From Metabacillus litoralis (GTDB lineage Bacteria > Bacillota > Bacilli > Bacillales > Bacillaceae): 64,000 bases of DNA. Positions 18,257-26,994 of this stretch are shown here, in pieces. The stretch's first letter is position 1. The number at the start of each line of letters is the position of its first letter. The DNA is taken from assembly GCF_007994985.1 (NCBI RefSeq), contig NZ_VOQF01000006.1, positions 1 through 64,000 on the forward strand, written 5' to 3'. A program made the translations under genes and the position numbers. The notes beneath the pieces are model-generated. The model did not search any database and had not been told where the DNA came from. It saw nothing but the letters and a program-made list of their open reading frames with translations.

Positions 18257-18710
18257 AATTTCCTCCTAATAAAAACATACTTACATAAGATACATAAGTT
18301 AGAATCGACTGTCAATCACTTTTATAGAAGTCTAATTATTGCAAAAAAGCCTTTATATATGGGGTTCTTGCTACTATTGATTTGTAATCGCAACCATTTA
18401 TTATTTCTATAAAAAGAAGTTTTTTTGTAGATAAGAAATTAGAGCCACAATAATAACTGATTAAATAAATTCCATGATATTATTCTTCTGTTTTGCTTTT
18501 ATATTCCTACTCCTTATTAATTGGTTATCCATTATTTGCTTTATATGCAAATATATTTGCTGCTTTGCTCTATTTATTTGCGGATTCACTTCATTTATTT
18601 GCTGTTTTATTGATTTTATTTGCTCTCTTCCACAGAATATTAGTTTTTCGACACAATTCGCCACCCGCTCCACAAAAAAAGACAGAGCACAAAGCCCCGT
18701 CCCATCTCTC
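18257..18710. other. intergenic region with 21-bp phased repeat
   Basis: No convincing gene. It contains five ATTTGC motifs spaced exactly 21 bases apart (18534-18623). Open frames through it on both strands have no ribosome site or plausible start. Confidence 0.6.
18534..18623. repeat. five-fold 21-bp phased ATTTGC repeat
   Basis: ATTTGC begins at 18534, 18555, 18576, 18597 and 18618. Between the motifs the sequence is A+T-rich but not identical. Read on the minus strand in one frame it would encode heptads of the QQI type, as in a coiled coil. Confidence 0.75.
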
Positions 18711-20426
18711 TTATCTTTGAAATTGTACACGATGTAAATTCGCAAAAATTCCGCCCTGCTGTATTAATTCATCATGATTTCCTTGTTCAGCAATACCCTC
18801 TTCTGTGACAACAACAATTTTATCAGCATTACGAATTGTTGCTAAACGATGAGCAATAACAAGTGTAGTACGATCTTTTGCAAGCTCAGTTAATGCTCTT
18901 TGGATAATCATTTCTGTTTCAGTATCCAAAGCAGATGTTGCTTCATCTAAAATTAAAATCGGTGGATTTTTTAAGAACATTCTAGCAATAGCTATTCTTT
19001 GCTTTTGACCACCAGATAGCTTCAAGCCTCTTTCACCTATCTGAGTATCATAACCAAATGGAAGTGATTCGATAAAGCTTTCCAAATGTGCTCTTTTTGC
19101 AGCTTCCTCAATCTCCTCTTGTGATGCATCAAGTTTTCCATAAGCAATATTCTCTCTAAGTGTACCTGTAAATAAGAATACATCTTGTTGCACTATACCT
19201 ATATGTGATCGAAGCGATTGCTTGGCCATATCGCGTATATCGATGCCGTCAATTTTTATTGAGCCGCCATCAACATCATAAAAGCGTGGAATAAGCGAAC
19301 AAATTGTTGTTTTTCCAGCTCCTGATGGACCTACGAATGCAATTGTTTCACCAGAAGTAATATCTAAATTAATTCCTTTAAGAACCTGTTTATGCTCGTC
19401 ATAACCAAAAGATACATTTGAGAAAGTTATATCACCTCTAAGTGACTGAACCTCAACAGCATCCTTTACATCTACAACATCTGGATCCATATCTAATAAT
19501 TCTGTAAAACGCTTGAATCCAGCCATACCTTTTGGATACAACTCCATTAAAGCACTAATTTTATCAATAGGTTTAAATAATACATTAATATATAAAACAA
19601 AGCCCACTAGCTCTCCATAAGACAGCTGCCCTGTGTAGCTTAACCAAGCACCATAAACAAGAACCGCTAATGTGACAAACCTTGTCATCATATAAATGCC
19701 TGATAAGCTAAATGACATTACCTTATATCCACCAAGCTTAGCTTTTCTAAATTTTAAATTATTTACAGAAAATCGGTTGTTTTCAAACTCTTCATTTGTA
19801 AATGATTGTACAACTCGAACTCCTGAAACACTGTCCTCTACTCTCGCATTAACATCTGCTATTTCAGTAAACATCTTCTTCCAAGCCTTATTCATTTTTA
19901 AGTTACTAACAATCATAAGCAATGCTAAAAATGGTAAAACAATCAACGCAACTAATGCAAGCTTTGCATTAACTGTGAACATAATCCAAAATGCACCAAT
20001 AAAGGTCATAATCGAAATAAACAAATCTTCTGGTCCATGATGAGCGAGTTCGCCAATATCCATCAAATCATTTGTTATTCTACTCATAATATTACCAGTT
20101 TTTGTGTTATCAAAAAACTTAAAAGATTGCTTTTGAACATGTTGAAACAGCTGTTTCCTCATATCTGTTTCTATATTAATTCCTAGCTTATGTCCCCAAT
20201 AATTGACAACAAATTGTAAAAAGGTACTTATAAAATAAAGTACTAGAAGGCCAATACTTACAGACACAATCGCTGACCAATTTTCACTAGGAAGTAAAGA
20301 ATCTATAAACCACTGAACAGCAAGCGGAAAAGCTAGCTCTAAAATCGCAACAATAATGGCACTGCTAAAATCGAAAACAAAAAGCTTTTTATGTGGTATG
20401 TAATACGAAAAAAAACGTTTTAACAT
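18711..20426 (-). CDS. ABC exporter, fused membrane and ATPase domains (YwjA-like)
   Basis: 571 residues: a six-helix type-I exporter domain (about 1-310) followed by the nucleotide-binding domain. Walker A GPSGAGKTT, Q-loop QQDVFLF, signature LSGGQKQR, Walker B ILILDEATSALD and the switch His in VIAHRLATI are all intact, so it works as a half-transporter dimer exporting a lipid, peptide or drug-like molecule. The N-terminus resembles B. subtilis YwjA as I remember it, but this is not checked. ATG 20426 follows AAAGGAG; a TTG seven codons earlier overlaps that site. Confidence 0.88.
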   Translation of the reverse strand: MLKRFFSYYIPHKKLFVFDFSSAIIVAILELAFPLAVQWFIDSLLPSENWSAIVSVSIGLLVLYFISTFLQFVVNYWGHKLGINIETDMRKQLFQHVQKQSFKFFDNTKTGNIMSRITNDLMDIGELAHHGPEDLFISIMTFIGAFWIMFTVNAKLALVALIVLPFLALLMIVSNLKMNKAWKKMFTEIADVNARVEDSVSGVRVVQSFTNEEFENNRFSVNNLKFRKAKLGGYKVMSFSLSGIYMMTRFVTLAVLVYGAWLSYTGQLSYGELVGFVLYINVLFKPIDKISALMELYPKGMAGFKRFTELLDMDPDVVDVKDAVEVQSLRGDITFSNVSFGYDEHKQVLKGINLDITSGETIAFVGPSGAGKTTICSLIPRFYDVDGGSIKIDGIDIRDMAKQSLRSHIGIVQQDVFLFTGTLRENIAYGKLDASQEEIEEAAKRAHLESFIESLPFGYDTQIGERGLKLSGGQKQRIAIARMFLKNPPILILDEATSALDTETEMIIQRALTELAKDRTTLVIAHRLATIRNADKIVVVTEEGIAEQGNHDELIQQGGIFANLHRVQFQR

Positions 20427-20684
20427 CTTTCTTTCTCCTTTTTTCAATATCTCAGCTGTTAAGTTTTGCTTTTAGTCATTCTATCATGCAAGGATACTGA
20501 TAGAATTTAGTCAAGTCACAATTACGTCTAGTTACTAAAAGCAGCAAAATTAACAAAAAAACCTAATTATCATAAATACTATTATATTCGTAAATGATAG
20601 TAAATTGATAGCTTAAATTATTGGTTACTCTAGTTAACAAACGCTATAATGGATAATAGAACATGTTGAAAGGAGTTTTTTATT

Positions 20685-21731
20685 ATGCCAAAATTAATCG
20701 GGTATATTGGTACATATACAAAAGGTGACAGTAAAGGTGTTTATAGCTTTACATTGGACACTGAAACAAAAAAGCTTGGAGATGTTAAAGCTGTAGCTGA
20801 ATTGGACAATCCTACATACGTAAATCTTAGCGAAGATAATAGTACTCTTTATGCTGTTGTAAAGGATGGCGATCAAGGTGGTGTTGCTGCTTTTAAAATT
20901 AACCAACAAACAGGAGATTTAACTGGAATCAATCGAGAGCTTCTTGATGGTGCATCACCATGTCATGTTAGTGTAGATACTACTAATAACCACGTTGTAA
21001 CAGCTAACTATCATTTAGGAACAATAGTGTCACATAAAATAAATGAAAATAATAGTATTTCACCAGCATTATCAGTTATGCAGCATGAAGGTACAGGTCC
21101 CCATGAGAGACAGGAAAAACCACATGCTCACTATTCTGGCTTTACACCTGATGAAAAATATGTTGTTGCAGTTGATTTAGGAATTGATAAAATTGTGACG
21201 TATAAAATTTCTGACGGAAAGCTCGAGGAATCGCACAGCTTATTAGTTAAGGCTGGTAGTGGCCCTAGACATATTACGTTCCATCCAAATGGAAAATATG
21301 CTTATGTAATGACAGAATTAAGTAATGAAGTCATAACGTTAAGTTATAATTCAGAAACGGGAATTCTTACTGAACTTCAATACATACCTGCAATTCCAAC
21401 TGACTTTATAGAAAATAGTCAAGGAAGTGCTATTCATATTTCCTCTGACGGACGTTTTGTATATGCAGGAAATCGCGGACATGATAGTATCGCAATTTAT
21501 AGTGTAAATGAAGAAAACGGTGAGTTATCATTTGTTGAATATACCTCAACAGAAGGAAACTGGCCACGTGATTTCGCTTTAGATCCAACAGAACAATTCT
21601 TAATTGCTTCAAATCAAGAAAGCAGTAATCTTGTCTTATTCTCAAGAGATACAAATACAGGAAAACTGACTTTATTACAGTCTGATGTATCAGTACCTGA
21701 CCCTGTTTGTGTGAAGTTTTTGAATGTATAA
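20685..21731 (+). CDS. lactonase-family beta-propeller (6-phosphogluconolactonase type, YkgB-like)
   Basis: 348 residues of the seven-bladed lactonase family (PF10282 type). Repeated blades are visible, for example HVSVDTTNNHVVTANYHLGT, HITFHPNGKYAYVMTELSN and HISSDGRFVYAGNRGHDS, plus the HEGTGPHERQEKPHAH histidine-rich stretch near residue 133 typical of the family. The Bacillus YkgB homologue hydrolyses 6-phosphogluconolactone in the pentose phosphate pathway. It is a single-gene unit followed by a perfect hairpin. AAAGGAG lies before the start. Confidence 0.88.
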   Translation: MPKLIGYIGTYTKGDSKGVYSFTLDTETKKLGDVKAVAELDNPTYVNLSEDNSTLYAVVKDGDQGGVAAFKINQQTGDLTGINRELLDGASPCHVSVDTTNNHVVTANYHLGTIVSHKINENNSISPALSVMQHEGTGPHERQEKPHAHYSGFTPDEKYVVAVDLGIDKIVTYKISDGKLEESHSLLVKAGSGPRHITFHPNGKYAYVMTELSNEVITLSYNSETGILTELQYIPAIPTDFIENSQGSAIHISSDGRFVYAGNRGHDSIAIYSVNEENGELSFVEYTSTEGNWPRDFALDPTEQFLIASNQESSNLVLFSRDTNTGKLTLLQSDVSVPDPVCVKFLNV

Positions 21732-21778
21732 AGTTATTATAAAGAGGCTAAAAACATAATTATTTTAGCTAATGATAT

Positions 21779-21835
21779 ACCCGAATTATTAGGTGATACT
21801 TCAATTAATTTTCACCTAATAATTCGGGTCTTTAT
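21779..21835 (+). terminator. 18-bp perfect hairpin, shared with 44017-44068
   Basis: ACCCGAATTATTAGGTGA pairs perfectly with 21812-21829, followed by CTTTATTTGCTG. Placed as the lactonase terminator. The whole unit, including loop and CTTTATTTGCTG tail, recurs at 44017. Confidence 0.75.
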
Positions 21836-22047
21836 TTGCTGTTTTCAATGGCTTTTTATTTTGTATACTATTTTTAAGGACTAATGAAAAGTGAGTGTCT
21901 GCAGCCAATGGAACGAACTTGTTTTTCCAGATAAACTGATTAATAGAAAACAGTATGATATAGTAACTATTTTAGGATTATATAAATTTATTCGTCTTTA
22001 TGGATGATTTCTTTAATATGTCCCTAGTCTCTTTTTACTTTTCATGT
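21836..22047. other. intergenic, nothing seen
   Basis: A+T-rich spacer between the lactonase hairpin and the convergent oxidoreductase gene. No features are recognised. Confidence 0.5.
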
Positions 22048-23019
22048 TTAACCTATTTTAACCGGCAAACCTTCTTTAGCTGATCTTAATGCCGCAACAG
22101 TTATTTCTTGAGTTTTATATGCATCTTCATAAGTTGATAATATTTTCGATGTATCTCCTGTTCGTACAGCATGTAAAAATGCTTCGTTTTCTTTAACATA
22201 AGGATCAGTGGTGTCTTCCTTTATTGCTATTTCCCCTTTTTTTGAAATCTTTAATGTATCAAACCCTAATTGGAGGATTCCTTTATCAGTGTAGTAATCT
22301 AATCCTACCTTTGAATCACCTTCTGGTAATATACATGTATTTGAAAGGTTGGCAATAACTCCATTTGTAAATTTCAATGTTACAGTTCCAATATCTGATA
22401 CTGTTACATCTTCATAACGGCTTGGTAAAGATCTACTTCCATAAGCGGCGTAGACTTCCTTCACTTCTCCAACAGTATGGCGAAGCAGATCAACTAAATG
22501 AGTTGTTTGTTCAATAAATTGACCACCTGAAGTTTGTTGATTTCTCCACCAGTAAACACCTGGCATCGAACCCATCCAGCTCCCTGTTATCATTCCGATT
22601 GTACTTTGGTTAAGTTCATTTTTTAATATATCGATAGATTCACGATATCTAAAATGATAGCCAACAGAGGTTATTAATGGCTGATCTTTTAGCTTTTTCA
22701 GGATTTCATCAGGAATATCAAGATCAACACTTAGCGGTTTTTCCACTAAAAATGGAATTCCTCGATTTATTAGTTCTAACTCTATTTCACCATGCGCAAA
22801 GGGTGGAATACATATGTAGACAGCATCGAGATTTTCACGATCGAGCATCTCGTTTACTTCACCATATCCAGTAGCATTAGGATAGTTACTAGCATATTTC
22901 TCTGCTTTTACTTTACTTGAGCCACAAATCCCCATAATACAAACGTCTTCCATTTTATTAAGAATATTTGCATGAACACCACTAAACCAACCGGTACCGA
23001 TTATTCCTATTTTCAGCAT
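22048..23019 (-). CDS. Gfo/Idh/MocA-family oxidoreductase
   Basis: 323 residues. N-terminal Rossmann fold for NAD(P) with GIIGTGWFSGVHA (residues 5-17), the conserved VEKPLS lysine motif near residue 93-98, and the GYHFRYRES segment of the C-terminal substrate domain. The family oxidises or reduces sugars, inositols and related polyols. Nothing nearby fixes the substrate, since it stands alone between intergenic regions. A good AAAGGAGATGAG site precedes the ATG. Confidence 0.85.
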   Translation of the reverse strand: MLKIGIIGTGWFSGVHANILNKMEDVCIMGICGSSKVKAEKYASNYPNATGYGEVNEMLDRENLDAVYICIPPFAHGEIELELINRGIPFLVEKPLSVDLDIPDEILKKLKDQPLITSVGYHFRYRESIDILKNELNQSTIGMITGSWMGSMPGVYWWRNQQTSGGQFIEQTTHLVDLLRHTVGEVKEVYAAYGSRSLPSRYEDVTVSDIGTVTLKFTNGVIANLSNTCILPEGDSKVGLDYYTDKGILQLGFDTLKISKKGEIAIKEDTTDPYVKENEAFLHAVRTGDTSKILSTYEDAYKTQEITVAALRSAKEGLPVKIG

Positions 23020-23244
23020 CTACTCATCTCCTTTTTGTCCTTTACAACTTATATTATTTCACCTTACTTTCATGTAACCACTTACAATCATACTCTTTAT
23101 TACACTTAAAATAAAAGCTATTAATTTATAAAGTGACAAGTTGCTTCCACAAAAAATCTAATGAACGAATCTATCTTCCAAAACAGAATTTATTTTATCT
23201 TAGGCAACCAAATATTTATTTTCCCTCTACTCCTCGATAGAGTT

Positions 23245-23880
23245 CTATCTTTTCTTAACAATTTCTAAAATTTCATCTGGTTTTTTTACCATATAATCAG
23301 GCTCAGCAGACTTAACTACATCTAACCCATCATATCCCCATTCTACCCAAACAATTTTCACATTACTTTTCTTACATGCAATGATATCTCTGATTTCATC
23401 ACCAATATAGATCATTTCTGATGCTTGCAATTTTTTTATTTTTAAAAACTGATCTATCGTTTTATCTTTGCCAAAAATTCTTTTAGCACTTATAACATCC
23501 GTTATTAAATGATCAGCATGATTTCTTTTTAAAGCATTTTTAATATTTCCCTCTGAATTCGAAGAGATGATCGCGATTTTATAGCCTGTTTTGTTCAATT
23601 TTTCTAATAAACTCTTAACACCAGGAAACAATGTAATATCCACTACGGAATCTTTATATAGTTTAATAAGTTCAGGCATGACAAAAGGAATTTTGTACAA
23701 AGGAAAATTCAATAAAACACTACGTTCTTTCATATTTAACTTTTTTATTGTTTCTATTTGTTCTAATTTAATTTTCTTATAACGATATTTGTCAGCCAAC
23801 TTATTCCATGCATACATAAATGCTTCACTGGTATCTGCTAGTGTTCCATCAAAATCAAATACTACATATCTTATTGTCAC
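23245..23880 (-). CDS. HAD-family hydrolase (phosphoglycolate-phosphatase-like)
   Basis: 211 residues with all four HAD motifs: nucleophile DFDGTLADT at 8-16, the Ser of IISSNS near 107, a lysine in RIFGKDK near 140, and the GDEIRDI acidic pair near 169. A helical cap domain lies between motifs I and II, so it is a small-molecule phosphatase of the Gph/PpaX type. The substrate is unknown; the gene is isolated. Confidence 0.85.
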   Translation of the reverse strand: MTIRYVVFDFDGTLADTSEAFMYAWNKLADKYRYKKIKLEQIETIKKLNMKERSVLLNFPLYKIPFVMPELIKLYKDSVVDITLFPGVKSLLEKLNKTGYKIAIISSNSEGNIKNALKRNHADHLITDVISAKRIFGKDKTIDQFLKIKKLQASEMIYIGDEIRDIIACKKSNVKIVWVEWGYDGLDVVKSAEPDYMVKKPDEILEIVKKR

Positions 23881-24059
23881 ATTAATCTCTCCTATAAAAT
23901 TAATTTCTCGAAACCTTTCGAAAATGTAGTTTATAAAAACTATGTATTTATCTATTCTAATCTTACAATAAATAACATTCTAGGTTTTTATACTTATTGT
24001 ATTAACCCCTTCCAATATGTATACGAATGATTAACATTAGTGGTTTGAGTCTAAATCAA

Positions 24060-24090
24060 AAGAAACACATCTCTCCATGAAATGTGTTTG
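24060..24090 (-). terminator. terminator after glycosyltransferase
   Basis: Minus strand hairpin AAACACAT / ATGTGTTT followed by CTTTT. Confidence 0.7.
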
Positions 24091-24097
24091 ATCTTAA

Positions 24098-25654
24098 CTA
24101 TGCTGTATGCTTAGCTCTAAGCGTCCAAATTTGATACATCATATGTAGTGTAGCAAATATTGTTAAATAGGTTAATAATGTCCAGCCTATTGTGATGTAT
24201 GGTTGTGTTGCCAATTGAACAACTTGACTTGTTAAATAATCTTGGTAATATACACAAAATCCTAATCCAACCATTATTATGATAATAGCCATTAAAATTC
24301 CCTGGACGATTCGACTACTTGTTTTGCCACTTTCAGCGTTATATTGGTTTGCCCATCCATCTTTTTTGGTAGCTGAAAAACGATCTAACCAAACATGAAT
24401 AAAGGTTATTAAATTCACCCATAAATAAATTTCCGGACTAATAAGTAAGGCTGCCATAATGACATCAACTGGTCTGTTCATAGGGGTTTTCATTGCAAGA
24501 ATTGTATTTAATATAGATGCGATAATAATAGGGGTAATCCAAATCCAGGACCACTTGAATTGATCTGTGGCTATTGATACGACCAATAAAGTTAAAAATA
24601 AAGCACGTATGATCAAATTAATAAAAGCTTTTATTTGTGAACGCCAAATTTTCCCTGTATGTTTGGTTTTAACACCTATATCACTGTTTGTTAGTAACCC
24701 AACTGTTCCTGATTGCCATTTATTTCGTTGTTGTCTAAATGTATGATAATTTCTCATAGCATCAACAAAACAACGAGCTTTTGGGCTAATAAGGGTCTTC
24801 CATTTCGATTTTTGTAATTGCCATGTTAAAAGCATATCCTCTACATCACTTTCATCTTGCCATGGTCCATCTAATTTATTTTCATCAACAATGTTTTGAA
24901 GTGCCTCAGGACGAAAAAGTGTTGCTTGACCACCTAGTACATACGTACTTCCCCCATGATATTGAAGATCAAGTAACCAGCTTGCCATATCTTGTTTTTG
25001 TTGATGTGTCCACCATCTGGTAATAGGTCCGCCATATTCACCACTAGCAAGCTTTTCTTCATAATGAACATCATCTTTCGAAAGTGAGCTTTTCTTTTTT
25101 GGCATCCTCATTGTATATTTTGCCATTACACCCCCGATATTTCTTGCGCTCATTAAGCCTTCCCACATATATATAAGTCCATGTGGAGCAAGGCGACTAT
25201 CAGCATCCATACCAAGAATTCCTTTTATTGATTGCTTATAAATTTTTTGATATGGAGTTAACTCCTTAAAGTAGATATCGAGGTGATCTCCATATATATT
25301 TTTCCAAGCATGGTTTAATGCACCAACCTTTCTTTGTTTATTATTTTTTGTTTTTAAAACATATAAATTTAACCTAAATTCATCTCCAGCATCCAATGCC
25401 CTTTCTTCTGTTCGATCTGTGCAATTATCAGCAATAACAAATATATCTAGCTCAACTCCAGTTGGTAATTCTTGATCTCCTAGTCCTGCTAGACAATCTC
25501 TAATCGATTTTTCTTCATTATGAGCAGGGATAAACACCACAATTCTTGGTCTCATATAAGAATTTTTTACACCTGGAGAATTTGTAATGCTCTCAGTTAA
25601 CATCTTATTCTGGTTACGCCAGTCAAGTTGTCGATTATTATCTTCAAGACTCAT
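24098..25654 (-). CDS. processive family-2 glycosyltransferase, membrane
   Basis: 518 residues. The catalytic domain (about 30-330) has the nucleotide-sugar core: VFIPAHNEEKSIRDCL near 40, the first Asp in FVIADNCTDRT, the metal-binding DADSR near 149, the ED base in ESDVEDMLLTW near 280, and a QQRNKWQSG motif near 312-320 that corresponds to the QxxRW of processive synthases. Four to five membrane helices follow. This suggests polysaccharide synthesis coupled to export, such as an exopolysaccharide, but no companion exporter or regulator lies alongside. GAGAGGAGA precedes the ATG. Confidence 0.85.
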   Translation of the reverse strand: MSLEDNNRQLDWRNQNKMLTESITNSPGVKNSYMRPRIVVFIPAHNEEKSIRDCLAGLGDQELPTGVELDIFVIADNCTDRTEERALDAGDEFRLNLYVLKTKNNKQRKVGALNHAWKNIYGDHLDIYFKELTPYQKIYKQSIKGILGMDADSRLAPHGLIYMWEGLMSARNIGGVMAKYTMRMPKKKSSLSKDDVHYEEKLASGEYGGPITRWWTHQQKQDMASWLLDLQYHGGSTYVLGGQATLFRPEALQNIVDENKLDGPWQDESDVEDMLLTWQLQKSKWKTLISPKARCFVDAMRNYHTFRQQRNKWQSGTVGLLTNSDIGVKTKHTGKIWRSQIKAFINLIIRALFLTLLVVSIATDQFKWSWIWITPIIIASILNTILAMKTPMNRPVDVIMAALLISPEIYLWVNLITFIHVWLDRFSATKKDGWANQYNAESGKTSSRIVQGILMAIIIIMVGLGFCVYYQDYLTSQVVQLATQPYITIGWTLLTYLTIFATLHMMYQIWTLRAKHTA

Positions 25655-25846
25655 TGAATATCTCCTCTCAAAACATGAAAGCTACTTTCTACAAAGTTCA
25701 CAAAAAACCTTAATAAGAAACAAGAGATAATAACATACTTTTATTTATGAGTCTTTTTACACATTTATGTTCTATATATTGTTTTTTTACCGTTCAAAAG
25801 AATGATAATGAAATTACTTTTAAGGTTTCTCCTGGTAAATTAGTCT

Positions 25847-25905
25847 AAAAAATAAGGATAACTCTTAGTGAAAGCTTTCTCCACTGAGTTATCCTTATTT
25901 TTCAA
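25847..25905. terminator. terminator after VOC-family gene
   Basis: Long stem AAAATAAGGATAACTC / GAGTTATCCTTATTTT with a partly paired internal loop. It would work in both directions. Confidence 0.8.
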
Positions 25906-25910
25906 ATACG

Positions 25911-26306
25911 TTATTTTTTAAGGGTTTTCTGGTCTACATTAAATTCAATTAAATTAAAATCGGGATCATTGCAAAAAATCTGAGCAAACCCACTTTTACT
26001 CTTTGGCTTTTCACTAACCTCAAGGTTTTTTTCTTTTAAATATGCTAACGTTTGGTCATAATCTTTTACACGAATTGCAAAATGTCCATCTCTTGAATTC
26101 AATTCATTACTTTTTCGTAATGTTTTAGAATCTTTGTGTTGGATCAAGTGAAGCTGTTGACTTCCGACTTGGTACCACGCTCCTGGGAAGTCAAAGTTAG
26201 GACGATCTAGTTCTTGAAAACCTAGAATTTGACCATAAAAATGTTTTGATTTCTCTAAATCTGTTATCGATAAGCTTACATGATGGATATTTTCTATATG
26301 TAGCAT
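25911..26306 (-). CDS. VOC-superfamily (glyoxalase/dioxygenase) protein
   Basis: 131 residues made of two beta-alpha-beta-beta-beta modules. Metal ligands of the vicinal-oxygen-chelate fold are visible: His in IHHVSLSITDLEKSKHFYG, a second His in QLHLIQH near residue 52, a third in DGHFAIRV near 75, and Glu in NLIEFNV near 121. Members include glyoxalases, thiol transferases and ring-cleaving dioxygenases. The specific reaction cannot be told. GAGGGAGATG precedes the start. Single gene. Confidence 0.82.
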   Translation of the reverse strand: MLHIENIHHVSLSITDLEKSKHFYGQILGFQELDRPNFDFPGAWYQVGSQQLHLIQHKDSKTLRKSNELNSRDGHFAIRVKDYDQTLAYLKEKNLEVSEKPKSKSGFAQIFCNDPDFNLIEFNVDQKTLKK

Positions 26307-26543
26307 AAATACATCTCCCTCAGCTATGAATGTTTTATTCGATAGATAATTAAAGCAATGATATTCGCAAATAAAAATAATAGGTTTCCTCTTTTGCTTT
26401 GGACTTTGCTTCCTCTTCTTTTAAAGTACTAGAAGACGATATTGCATAGGCAATATGATTAGTAAAATAAGTATAAAAACGGCAATAATAATTAATAGAA
26501 CTTAAGAGCATTTCTTATTACCACTCAACTGTCATTTATTATA

Positions 26544-26924
26544 TTAACTCTCTTTATTTACTTTACGATCAAATGCTCCGTACCTTGTTCCCTGGAAAGT
26601 CAAAACACCTATATCACCCTCTGCTAACTGTCCATATTCCTTACCTGAAACCTTAAATTCACTACGATCACCACTTGAAAACTCAAAGGTTACATAGTAA
26701 GAAGTATGTGAGTGATGATCCTGACCACCTGATCTTACTGAAGTACGCTTCGTTTTTATTTCTGCCGGAACAGATAGTTTTGGGGATTGCTCATTTTTAT
26801 TGTACGTACTTATTCCTTTAGCTATATTAATAATAAAAAAACTGATAACAATAATAAAAATAATTCCAATAAATATTGGGCCGATTTGAAACATCAAATC
26901 ACCCATAAAAAAAGGTTCTTCCAC
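26544..26924 (-). CDS. DUF2500-type membrane-anchored protein
   Basis: About 126 residues. One membrane helix (residues 11-33, FQIGPIFIGIIFIIVISFF) is followed by a soluble beta-rich domain with VRSGGQDHHSHTSYYVTFEF and YGQLAEGDIGVLTFQGTRYGAFDRK, the pattern I associate with DUF2500. Function is unknown. I prefer the GTG at 26924, nine bases after GGAGG; the TTG two codons upstream is too close to the site. Confidence 0.75.
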   Translation of the reverse strand: MEEPFFMGDLMFQIGPIFIGIIFIIVISFFIINIAKGISTYNKNEQSPKLSVPAEIKTKRTSVRSGGQDHHSHTSYYVTFEFSSGDRSEFKVSGKEYGQLAEGDIGVLTFQGTRYGAFDRKVNKES

Positions 26925-26994
26925 AACCAAATCCCTCCAAATTCTTTATCTATATGTTTATCTACGATTAAAGTGTATTAAAAGTTCCATTAAG

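Noticed and set aside
18461-18745. A 94-codon minus-strand frame with heptad-like QQI repeats next to the ABC exporter gene
   Set aside because: It overlaps the end of the exporter gene, has no ribosome site, and its only striking part is explained by the 21-bp repeat. Kept as a repeat, not a gene.
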